Shown piece after piece: positions 56,595 to 64,000 of a DNA stretch of 64,000 nucleotides. This stretch comes from Winogradskyella marina. GTDB taxonomy: Bacteria > Bacteroidota > Bacteroidia > Flavobacteriales > Flavobacteriaceae. The stretch lies in contig NZ_JADOET010000001.1 of assembly GCF_015645385.1 (NCBI RefSeq), positions 558,001 to 622,000 on the forward strand, written 5' to 3'. The notes under the pieces are model-generated. The model saw nothing but the letters and a program-made list of their open reading frames with translations, was not told the DNA's origin and did not search any database. The position numbers and the translations under genes are program-made. Position 1 is the first letter of the stretch. Each line of letters opens with the position of its first letter.

Positions 56595-58118
56595 TTAGTT
56601 GGCTATATCTTCTGAATAGATATTGATGTCTCTATCATTTTTTTGAATTTCTCCAGGTGTACTTCTTCCTTTATCTACATAAGATTGAAGTAGTTGGGTT
56701 AATTCTTCTACTTTTTCAGGGTATTTATCTTGTAAATTGGTGGTTTCTGCGATATCATTGGCTAAATCAAATAACTGCACATTAGGTGATCCTTCTGGAG
56801 TCTGACCTGCTCTTGGCGTACTCCAACCTCCAGAGCCAGGACAAAGTGCTAGTTTCCAATTGCCTTGTCTAATAGCAAAAGAGCCATTAATACTATGGTG
56901 CACAATGGCTTCTCTGTTTGTAATGGTTGGATCTTTCAATGTGGATAAAAAGGAAACGGCATCTACACCTGATGTCCCTTCTAATTTTATATCCGTAATC
57001 TCAGAACATGTAGCTATAAAATCCGTCAAACAGGTTAATCTATCTGTTTGTGTTCCTGTATTGATAACTTCTGGCCAACGCACAATAAGAGGAACGCGAT
57101 GGCCTCCCTCGTAAATATCGGCTTTGTTCCCTCTTAAATTCCCACTTGGTGAATGTCCTTTCTTTTGTAAAGCTGGAATTTTTGCTGCGGGTGAACACCC
57201 ATTATCTGTAGAAAATAAAACAATGGTATTTTCGGTTAAGCCCTGTTTATCCAATGCCTTTAAAACTTCTCCAACAACCCAATCCGTTTCCATTAAAAAA
57301 TCACCATAATCACCAAGTGGCGACTTTCCTCTCCATTTTTCACTAGGTACAATAGGAGTATGCGGAGAACTTAATGGCAAATACAAAAAGAACGGTTCTT
57401 TTTCATTAGCTCGCTCATTTATATACGTCACGGATTTCTCTGCAAAATCTTGTAAACAATGATCCGCTTTAAAACTAGGACCTGCAGGTCCTTTTCGACC
57501 ACGAATATTTGGGTCCTTCATAACAGAAGGGATTTCTGTCACTTTTTCATTTTCAATATATACATAAGGAGGCATATCTAAAGAAGCGGCGATTCCAAAA
57601 TAGTAATCAAAACCATTACTTGTTGGCGTAACGGCAGGTTTTGTGTAATCGATATTCCATCCGCCACCTATTTGCCATTTTTCTTTCTTGAAGTCAGGTA
57701 ATAATTCCCATTCGATACCTAAATGCCATTTGCCAATAATCGCTGTATGATAACCTGCTTGCTTTAATAAGCTAGCGACCGTTGTTTCCTCTTTTTTTAG
57801 CAACGGTTTGGTAGTCGGTTTATGAATAACCCCTTTAGATAAACTTGTACGCCAATTATAACGTCCCGTTAAAAGCGAATAACGAGATGGTGTACACACC
57901 GAAGATGATGTATGTGCATCCGTAAAACGAATACCTTCTTCTGCCAAACGGTCTAAGTGTGGTGTTGCAGCTTTTCCTGTGGTATGAGAAACATCACCTA
58001 TTCCCATATCATCAGCAAAAATAAATATGATATTTGGACGACTCGTGTCTACTTGTTTTTGTGCTAGTATATTTTGACTAAAACATAAAACAAAAATTGC
58101 AATTATAGATTTGTACAT
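56595..58118 (-). CDS. S1-family sulfatase (type C)
   Basis: This 507-residue protein has a signal peptide ending NILAQ. Asp36-Asp37 in FADDMGIGD and Cys75 in CTPSR form the core site; GKWHLGIEW, FSTDNGCSPAAK and YEGGHRVPL follow. SSSVCTPSRYSLLTGRYNWR and GRSTPGEIQKND place it with the plus-strand sulfatases at 39756 and 42593, but it keeps Ser in CTPSR. It opens the minus-strand group of the PUL, 241 bp before the GH141-like gene, with a repeat between them that may mark separate transcription units. It is divergent from the GH95 gene at 58423. Confidence 0.92.
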   Translation of the reverse strand: MYKSIIAIFVLCFSQNILAQKQVDTSRPNIIFIFADDMGIGDVSHTTGKAATPHLDRLAEEGIRFTDAHTSSSVCTPSRYSLLTGRYNWRTSLSKGVIHKPTTKPLLKKEETTVASLLKQAGYHTAIIGKWHLGIEWELLPDFKKEKWQIGGGWNIDYTKPAVTPTSNGFDYYFGIAASLDMPPYVYIENEKVTEIPSVMKDPNIRGRKGPAGPSFKADHCLQDFAEKSVTYINERANEKEPFFLYLPLSSPHTPIVPSEKWRGKSPLGDYGDFLMETDWVVGEVLKALDKQGLTENTIVLFSTDNGCSPAAKIPALQKKGHSPSGNLRGNKADIYEGGHRVPLIVRWPEVINTGTQTDRLTCLTDFIATCSEITDIKLEGTSGVDAVSFLSTLKDPTITNREAIVHHSINGSFAIRQGNWKLALCPGSGGWSTPRAGQTPEGSPNVQLFDLANDIAETTNLQDKYPEKVEELTQLLQSYVDKGRSTPGEIQKNDRDINIYSEDIAN

Positions 58119-58422
58119 GTCGATTTAGATTGGATATTGGAATTAATATCGTAAACCTATGAATTAAGACTAAAATCTGTTTTCTGTTATCGACCATTTG
58201 CTTACTCAATTTGAACTTGACTAAATCATCGCGGGTCATCCGCTACTTTCTTATGGTCAATTCGTTTTTTTTAAGGGCATCCTATTTCATATTTAAATAT
58301 AGATTTAGCTACCGTTTATGGACCGAATGCTGAAATAAAGAAAGTAAATGCAAGATTAGAGAACGCTTTTCCTTAGTTAATAAAATATATTTGTTACACA
58401 TTGTATAAACTAATCATAGTCC
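58119..58422. promoter_or_regulatory. Divergent control region with a -7 element for the GH95 gene
   Basis: This 304-bp non-coding gap separates the sulfatase (minus) and GH95 (plus) genes. TATATTTG at 58386-58393 matches TAnnTTTG exactly and lies 29 bp before the ATG at 58423. A weak TTTT is the only -33 candidate. A GC-richer patch (ATCGCGGGTCATCCGC, near 58228-58243) stands out but matches nothing I know. No ORF or clear operator was found. Confidence 0.5.
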
Positions 58423-60807
58423 ATGTTTCGATTAAAATTTGAATTACGTATTCTTTTACTTTTTATTATTATTTCGAGTCCCTTATTTTCTCAGAATAAT
58501 CAGGTCGATTTTAAAGTGGATTACGAATCCTTTTTGTCTAAACACGACATGCTTTGGGATATTGTTCCAGATAAATGGCAAACTGCACCTTATTCAGGAA
58601 ATGGTAATGTTGGATTTCTATTATATCAAAGTCCAGAGGAAAAAGACAATATCATCTCATTACATATAGGTCGTCATGATTATTACGATCATAGAGAAGC
58701 TAAAACAAAGGCTGATGAAATGCTTTGGATTAAACGTAGTAGATTACCATTAGGTCATTTTAAACTGAAATCTAAAGGAAAAATCACCGATATAGATATG
58801 CGTTTAGATTTATGGAATGCAGAATTAACAGGCACTATAACAACATCTCAAGGAAGCTATACCATTAAAGGGCTTACCCATAGCACCACTGATATCATCT
58901 ATTTTGAAACCGATGCTAAAAATGAAGATGTAGAAATTACTTGGCATGCCGAAGCCCCTATTCCACCAGTTTATGAAGTTCTAAAAAGCGGTGGCGGTCC
59001 AAAAGGTGGCACTTGGGATAAAATGCGAGCGGTGACTTTGGAAATGGCACCAAAGGCAGAATTCAGTAAAAAAAATGGTTATAATTTCTGCTATCAAGCC
59101 TTATTTGATAATAGAGGAGAAACTACAACAGGATGGAAAACAACAGGTCCAGCTTCAGGAAAACAACAATTAATAGCGAGTGTACATCACAGTTTCCCTG
59201 AGCATAATTCTTTAGACATTGTTACCGAAAATTTAAAAAAGGCTGAGGATTTAATCCAAAAGAACAACTTTATTTCTACCCACCAAAAATGGTGGCACGA
59301 CTACTACCCTTTAAGTTTTTTAACGCTTAACGATGCTGAAAAAGAGTCTTTCTACTGGATACAAATGTATAAATTAGGCTCAGCTTCTAGAGGAAACGGC
59401 CCAATTTTAGATTTAATGGGACCTTGGTATAACCGAACATTTTGGCCAATGGTTTGGGGCGATTTAAATGTGCAATTGATTTATTGGACGCATTTAACTG
59501 CTAATAGAATGTTTATTGGTGAATCTTTACCCAATAACATTGATAAATACACTGCTAATTTAGAAGGCAACACACCAAAACACTGGAAAAACAGTGCTGC
59601 CGTTGCTGCTTTAATGCCGCAAGACCTCATTGCTTTCAACGGCGCAAAAGTGCCAGATATGTTAGCATGGATGTTAAACGATTATTGGTTGCATTGCCAA
59701 TTTGCAGGCGATGATAGTCGTATGCGCGATAAATTGTTTCCGATTTTAAAGAAGACCGTAAATAGTTACCTCAACTATATTAAAGACAATCCTGTAGATG
59801 CCGAAGACAGTAAAATTCATATTAAATACAGTTGGTCGCCCGAATACAAACCAGGACGTGGTCAAGATATTAATTTTACGTTGGCTTTAATTCGTTGGAG
59901 TGCTCAAACATTAATTGATATTGATAATCAGCATCACATAAACGATCCGCTTAAAAAAGAATGGCAACACTTATTAGATAATTTAGTGGAGTTTCAGATT
60001 GATGAAAACGGTCTTATGGTAGGAAAAGATAGACCTTTTGAAAATCCGCACAGGCACTATTCACATCTACTCGCCTATTATCCTTTAATGGTGATTACAC
60101 CAGAAAAAGAAGAAGATAAAAAATTATTACGGACGTCTCTAGACCATTGGTTAGATGTGACGTTTAATAGTGGCAAAAAAATCAAAGCCATGCCTGTTAC
60201 AGGTTATACAGCGACTGGCGCATCTTCTATGTATGCTAATTTAGGCGATGCCGATAAAGCGTATTATTATCTTGATTTTTTAATTAAACATAAAAATATT
60301 TCATCTACAACCATGTATTCCGAAGGAAAAATAAATCCGGTTATTGAAAGTCCGTTGTCCTTTGCCACAAGCTTACACGACATGATGTTGCAAAGTTGGG
60401 GAGGGAAAATACGTGTATTTCCTGCAAACCCGAAAAAATGGAAAGATGTTGCGTTTCACAACTTAAGAACGGAAGGTGCCTTTTTAGTCAGTGCTAAAAA
60501 AATAGATGGAAACACAGAGTTTGTATCTGTAAAAAGTTTAAAAGGAAAAGCTTGTGTCGTTCAAGTTGATTTTGAAAACCCACAGTTTTATATCGATGGA
60601 AAATCGGTTGTTATCAATCAATCTGAAGATGGTTCTTATAACATTGATTTAAAACAAAATGAATCCGTTATTATTACTTCCAAAGAAATAAACAAAACAG
60701 ATTTAAGTATTAAAGAATTACCAAAATCGGAAGCAGAGCAAAATCTATTCGGTTATGGTGAAAAAACAAAACGACTACCAGGTCACGACTATTACAGTTC
60801 TTACTAA
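58423..60807 (+). CDS. GH95-family alpha-L-fucosidase (or alpha-L-galactosidase)
   Basis: This 794-residue protein has a signal peptide ending PLFSQ. An N-terminal beta-domain (about 35-270, with GNGNVGFLLYQ) precedes an (alpha/alpha)6 barrel. ENPHRHYSHLLAYYPL and SPLSFATSLHDMMLQSWGGKIRVFPANP are signature GH95 segments. WSPEYKPGRGQDINF holds a Glu that is a candidate for the catalytic acid. GH95 enzymes invert configuration and typically cut alpha-1,2-fucosyl links; some act on L-galactose. The C-terminal beta domain ends near VIITSKEI, followed by a ~40-residue tail. The gene has its own likely promoter and precedes a sulfatase by 98 bp. It complements the retaining GH29 enzymes of the locus. 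Confidence 0.88.
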   Translation: MFRLKFELRILLLFIIISSPLFSQNNQVDFKVDYESFLSKHDMLWDIVPDKWQTAPYSGNGNVGFLLYQSPEEKDNIISLHIGRHDYYDHREAKTKADEMLWIKRSRLPLGHFKLKSKGKITDIDMRLDLWNAELTGTITTSQGSYTIKGLTHSTTDIIYFETDAKNEDVEITWHAEAPIPPVYEVLKSGGGPKGGTWDKMRAVTLEMAPKAEFSKKNGYNFCYQALFDNRGETTTGWKTTGPASGKQQLIASVHHSFPEHNSLDIVTENLKKAEDLIQKNNFISTHQKWWHDYYPLSFLTLNDAEKESFYWIQMYKLGSASRGNGPILDLMGPWYNRTFWPMVWGDLNVQLIYWTHLTANRMFIGESLPNNIDKYTANLEGNTPKHWKNSAAVAALMPQDLIAFNGAKVPDMLAWMLNDYWLHCQFAGDDSRMRDKLFPILKKTVNSYLNYIKDNPVDAEDSKIHIKYSWSPEYKPGRGQDINFTLALIRWSAQTLIDIDNQHHINDPLKKEWQHLLDNLVEFQIDENGLMVGKDRPFENPHRHYSHLLAYYPLMVITPEKEEDKKLLRTSLDHWLDVTFNSGKKIKAMPVTGYTATGASSMYANLGDADKAYYYLDFLIKHKNISSTTMYSEGKINPVIESPLSFATSLHDMMLQSWGGKIRVFPANPKKWKDVAFHNLRTEGAFLVSAKKIDGNTEFVSVKSLKGKACVVQVDFENPQFYIDGKSVVINQSEDGSYNIDLKQNESVIITSKEINKTDLSIKELPKSEAEQNLFGYGEKTKRLPGHDYYSSY

Positions 60808-60905
60808 ACGTATTATGAAACGAGCATGTTCAACATTTTATCACGAAAGGATAATGATTAATAGCGAACAGCGTGTGACCTTAAATAAACCATACATATA
60901 AACAC

Positions 60906-62429
60906 ATGAAAAAAACTATTCTATACAGCATCCTTATATGCGCTTCTTTTATAGCGTGCAAAGCACAAGAAGAACAAAAGAAACCGAATGTTATTTTTGT
61001 TTTTTCGGATGACCAACGGTTTAATTCACTGAGCATGACAGGCGACCCAATAGCTGAAACACCACATATAGATCAGTTAGCTAAGGAAGGGGTCTTTTTT
61101 AACAACGCATATATTACAAGTCCTATTTGTGGCCCAAGCAGAGCTAATATCTTTACTGGGCAATGGGAACGCAAAAATAAAATTGGATTCACCTATGTTT
61201 CAAAACATGTGATCTCTGAAGAAACCTACCAAAACAGCTGGCAAGCCCAACTAAAAAAAGCGGGGTATTCCACGGCTTTTATTGGGAAACACCACACCAA
61301 AATTGGAGACCGAAAAGATACACCTTTAGTTGAAAATACCGATTTCAGTTATTATGGCAATGGGCATTTAGGGTTTTATCCAGCCAAAAAGCACAAGCAA
61401 TTCAACAATCTTAAAAACGAAACACAAGTTGAAGGCCTACTAGAAGCGACAAAAGCTTATTTGTCACAAGGAGATGATTACGATTACTTCTATGAAAATG
61501 CGGATCCTTCTATTAAAAATCAATTAAAGAAAAGAGATCCTAACAAGCCTTTTTCAGCTTGGATTAACTTAAATCTTCCGCATGCCTCTAGTATTGGAGG
61601 TATGGGATCTCGCGAAACAGATCCAGAATACTACAAAACCAAATATGATGATGTAAAGCATAAAATGGAATTACCAGATAACTACCCTCAAGCTATTAGT
61701 TTGCCGGAAGAAGTGTATGCCACATCCGATTTAATGAAATATTATGTGACGTCTAAAAAAGGGAAATTATTAAATGAAAAGCTAAAAATGGATCGCGCTA
61801 ATTATGCTATCGATCTCATGGTAGGCAAACTACGTGACTTTCTAGAAGACATAGGAGAAGCCGACAATACCATTATTGTATTTTGTTCCGACAATGGTTT
61901 GTTCTTAGGCGAACACGGCTTAGGCGGCAAAACCATTTTGTATGATGAATCTGTTCATGTACCAATGATTGTGTATTCCCCGTTTTTCAAGGATAAAACG
62001 AAAGGAAAAGTGATTGACGAATTGGTAGTTGGACAAGATATACCTGCCACTATTTTAGAAATGTGTGGTGTACAAACGCCACAATCCTATCAAGGAAAAA
62101 GTATGCTGCCCTTAATAGATGGAGAAAACACAGATTGGAGAGAAGACATCTTTTTAGAAAATCTATTTACAGATCAAGGCTATCCAAGACAAGAAGGCGT
62201 GAGAAGTAAACAGTTTAAATACATTCGCTCGTTTAGTAAAGCGAATGATCGAAAAAAATATGTCCCAAATCAATCTATTGAAACAGATGAAAAACCTATT
62301 TACGAAGAACTATTTGATATCATAAACGACCCAAAAGAGCAGAATAACTTAGTTGGAAATAAAGAGTATTTAGAGATTTTAAATGAATACAGAGAACGCT
62401 GTAAAACGCTAGTGTCTGAGCTCAATTAG
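60906..62429 (+). CDS. S1-family sulfatase, lipoprotein (type E, single representative here)
   Basis: This 507-residue protein has a lipoprotein signal (FIAC, Cys18). Asp35-Asp36 in FSDDQRFNSLS and Cys75 in CGPSR are the core residues. The next block is GKHHTKIGD, not GKWH as in all the others, and the late region is FCSDNGLFLGEHGLGGKT with DESVHVPMIVY. These features match the iduronate-sulfatase/choline-sulfatase-like side of the S1 family, so it probably attacks a different sulfate position or a different sugar from the rest. It lies 98 bp after the GH95 gene and is followed by a 196-bp gap with direct repeats. Confidence 0.92.
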   Translation: MKKTILYSILICASFIACKAQEEQKKPNVIFVFSDDQRFNSLSMTGDPIAETPHIDQLAKEGVFFNNAYITSPICGPSRANIFTGQWERKNKIGFTYVSKHVISEETYQNSWQAQLKKAGYSTAFIGKHHTKIGDRKDTPLVENTDFSYYGNGHLGFYPAKKHKQFNNLKNETQVEGLLEATKAYLSQGDDYDYFYENADPSIKNQLKKRDPNKPFSAWINLNLPHASSIGGMGSRETDPEYYKTKYDDVKHKMELPDNYPQAISLPEEVYATSDLMKYYVTSKKGKLLNEKLKMDRANYAIDLMVGKLRDFLEDIGEADNTIIVFCSDNGLFLGEHGLGGKTILYDESVHVPMIVYSPFFKDKTKGKVIDELVVGQDIPATILEMCGVQTPQSYQGKSMLPLIDGENTDWREDIFLENLFTDQGYPRQEGVRSKQFKYIRSFSKANDRKKYVPNQSIETDEKPIYEELFDIINDPKEQNNLVGNKEYLEILNEYRERCKTLVSELN

Positions 62430-62522
62430 ATTGCCAACTATACTACTGACAAATAGTGATTTAACATTTTAAAACAGACAACTCTATTAGCACCCTAGAA
62501 ATTCCGTTTTACCTATGTAAAT

Positions 62523-62585
62523 GGGTGATTTCAGAAATTTGAAGGGTGATTTCAGAAAGGTTTTGGGTAATTATAGCATAAGTGA
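62523..62585. repeat. Three 21-bp direct repeats upstream of the last sulfatase
   Basis: Units start at 62523, 62544 and 62565. The first two begin with the identical 15-mer GGGTGATTTCAGAAA; the third is degenerate (GGGTAATTATAGCAT). The period is exactly 21 bp, two helical turns, placing all units on one DNA face. They end 16 bp before a TAACTTTA -7-like element (62601-62608) and 41 bp before the ATG at 62626. They are probable activator sites. Confidence 0.6.
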
Positions 62586-62600
62586 ACTCTCTATAAAATC

Positions 62601-62608
62601 TAACTTTA
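62601..62608 (+). promoter_or_regulatory. Putative -7 promoter element (TAACTTTA)
   Basis: It matches TAnnTTTG in all but the last base and lies 18 bp before the ATG at 62626, just downstream of the 21-bp direct repeats. No clear -33 element is visible, which would fit a promoter needing an activator. Confidence 0.35.
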
Positions 62609-62625
62609 CCCAAAATAATTTTAAG

Positions 62626-64000
62626 ATGAGAAACACTACACTATTTTTTTTATTTAGTCTATTTTTAACACCACAGATTTATGGCCAAACCATTGATAGG
62701 CCAAATGTGATTATATTCTATGTAGATGATTTGGGTTGGCAAGACACCCAATTGAATGACGAAGGCACGCCAGTGCCATGGGAAACCCCAAACATGTTAA
62801 GCTTAGCTGCAGAAGGAGCTAATTTTTCACAGGCCTACTCGCCTGCTCCTACTTGCGCACCATCGCGATCTGCGATGATGAGTGGTCGTCATACCACACA
62901 AACCGGAATGACACATGTCTCTGGTGGACGAATCCCAGAAGTCAATACTAACAATAATAATGATAAAATGATTCCTCCTTTTTACAAAGGAAGGTTACAT
63001 GTTGAAGAAACGACCATTGCTGAAGCTTTAGCACCTTCAGGTTATGTATCGGGTCATGTTGGTAAATGGCATATGGCCTCTAGTCATAATCGATTTCCTG
63101 AAGCGGTAGACCAAGGCTTTGATTCTCAATACACTGGTCGAGGTATTCAATCTGGCATGCCTGATAGAAGTACAGGTTATGCAACAAGTGATCCCAATGA
63201 TCCTTATATGATTGATGAGGACGGAAGACCTTATGATGCCGTAACAGAAGAAGCTTTAGCATTTTTAGAAGTTAATAATTCAGAGCCTTTTTTCCTATAT
63301 ATGGCTACGTGGTTAGTGCATACACCTATACAAACTAGAGATTTAGCTTTGCTAACCTATTATTGTGATAAATTAGGGATTCCTGTACCAACGACAGATA
63401 CAGATATTACAACAGGAGGACAAACAAATCCATATTATGGCGCTATGGTTGCCTCTTTAGATTGGAGTTTAGGTAAAGTGGTCAATTATTTGAAAACAAC
63501 AGATGACCCAAGACATCCAGGTAAAAAATTATTCGAAACAACGTATATCATATTTACATCTGATAATGGAGGTGTAATGAATGCTGGCCCAGAAATCATT
63601 ACAGATAATTCCCCTTTAGATAAAGGTAAAAAGTATATTCAAGAAGGTGGTATTCGTACCCCTATGGTTATTACAGGTCCTGATGTAGCAGTAGGAGATT
63701 ATGACAATGTTGTTTCGCATTTAGATTTCTACCCAACCATTTTATCTATAACAGACACCGATGCTCCTGCAAGTGTTACCGATAAATTAGATGGTGTTGA
63801 TTTATATCCATTTTTAAAGAATGAAGCTACTGTTATCGCAGATGCGAATGGAAATGAAAGAACAGATCTTTATTGGCATTTCCCGCATAATAAAGATATA
63901 CAAATGCAATCGGCTATTAGAAGTAACGAGTATAAATTTTATAAAAATCACGTTGATAATTCTTATGAATTGTATCAGTTGTACAATACTGATGGAAGTA
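62626..64000 (+). CDS. S1-family sulfatase (type D), partial at right edge
   Basis: The reading frame is open from the ATG at 62626 to the end of the window (458 codons) with no stop. The signal peptide ends QIYGQ. Asp34-Asp35 in YVDDLGWQD and Cys77 in CAPSR are the core residues; VGKWHMAS and FTSDNGGVMNAG follow. AYSPAPTCAPSR, THVSGG and DPRHPGKKLFETTYIIF show it is a third member of the tandem sulfatase type at 31232 and 33141, now about 28 kb away from them. The C-terminal domain lies outside the window. The direct repeats upstream suggest it starts a new transcription unit. Confidence 0.9.
   Translation, partial: MRNTTLFFLFSLFLTPQIYGQTIDRPNVIIFYVDDLGWQDTQLNDEGTPVPWETPNMLSLAAEGANFSQAYSPAPTCAPSRSAMMSGRHTTQTGMTHVSGGRIPEVNTNNNNDKMIPPFYKGRLHVEETTIAEALAPSGYVSGHVGKWHMASSHNRFPEAVDQGFDSQYTGRGIQSGMPDRSTGYATSDPNDPYMIDEDGRPYDAVTEEALAFLEVNNSEPFFLYMATWLVHTPIQTRDLALLTYYCDKLGIPVPTTDTDITTGGQTNPYYGAMVASLDWSLGKVVNYLKTTDDPRHPGKKLFETTYIIFTSDNGGVMNAGPEIITDNSPLDKGKKYIQEGGIRTPMVITGPDVAVGDYDNVVSHLDFYPTILSITDTDAPASVTDKLDGVDLYPFLKNEATVIADANGNERTDLYWHFPHNKDIQMQSAIRSNEYKFYKNHVDNSYELYQLYNTDGS

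Noticed and set aside
15236..64000. Ulvan, carrageenan or agar as the target polysaccharide
   Set aside because: No polysaccharide lyase, GH105, GH16, GH50 or similar enzyme was recognised, while fucosidase families are repeated.

Overview
The window is AT-rich, tightly packed DNA from a marine member of the Bacteroidota, most likely a Flavobacteriaceae species. Supporting this are a SusC/SusD pair, a protein with a type IX secretion (T9SS) sorting domain, many Bacteroidota-style lipoproteins, TAnnTTTG-like promoter elements and very short intergenic gaps. No rRNA, tRNA, CRISPR array, transposase or phage gene was seen. Genus cannot be fixed from this sequence.

Layout. (1) 1-3309, minus strand: a ferric-iron ABC transporter operon (binding lipoprotein, fused permease, ATPase cut by the window edge). 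(2) 3594-10793, plus strand: a three-gene operon encoding an HD phosphohydrolase fused to a Pycsar-effector-like membrane domain, a GAF protein, and a lipoprotein that joins a calcineurin-type phosphoesterase, a possible kinase-like domain and a BamA-like barrel. (3) 11142-13832: a single T9SS-exported beta-rich protein. (4) 14027 to the right edge: a very large polysaccharide utilization locus (PUL). It starts with a lipidated formylglycine-generating enzyme (FGE). A minus-strand operon follows, transcribed susC-susD-GH29-putative GH-three sulfatases. A divergent plus-strand operon at 28457-47899 carries two GH29 enzymes, two putative GHs, five sulfatases, three esterases and a DUF6786-like protein. 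A minus-strand group at 48173-58118 carries two GH141-like beta-helix proteins with PDZ tails, a beta-propeller lipoprotein, an esterase and a sulfatase. A final plus-strand group at 58423 onward carries GH95 and two sulfatases, the last cut by the window edge.

Functional reading (inference from families). Eleven S1 sulfatases, three GH29, one GH95 and two GH141-like enzymes, with acetyl-esterase-type proteins, point to a sulfated and acetylated alpha-L-fucose polymer, that is fucoidan or sulfated fucan. SusC/D would import oligosaccharides. Esterases and sulfatases would then strip acetyl and sulfate groups so that exo-fucosidases can work inward, and the FGE would activate the sulfatases outside the cytoplasm. 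No endo-fucoidanase of a family I recognise, no PUL regulator and no fucose catabolic enzymes are visible, so these must lie elsewhere or be unrecognised.

Most notable items: three co-localised paralogues of a poorly characterised TIM-barrel-like family (20072, 30014, 46703), GH141-like enzymes with PDZ tails, a decayed sulfatase remnant at 47928-48130, 21-bp direct repeats before the last sulfatase, and the unusual HD/GAF/phosphoesterase operon.
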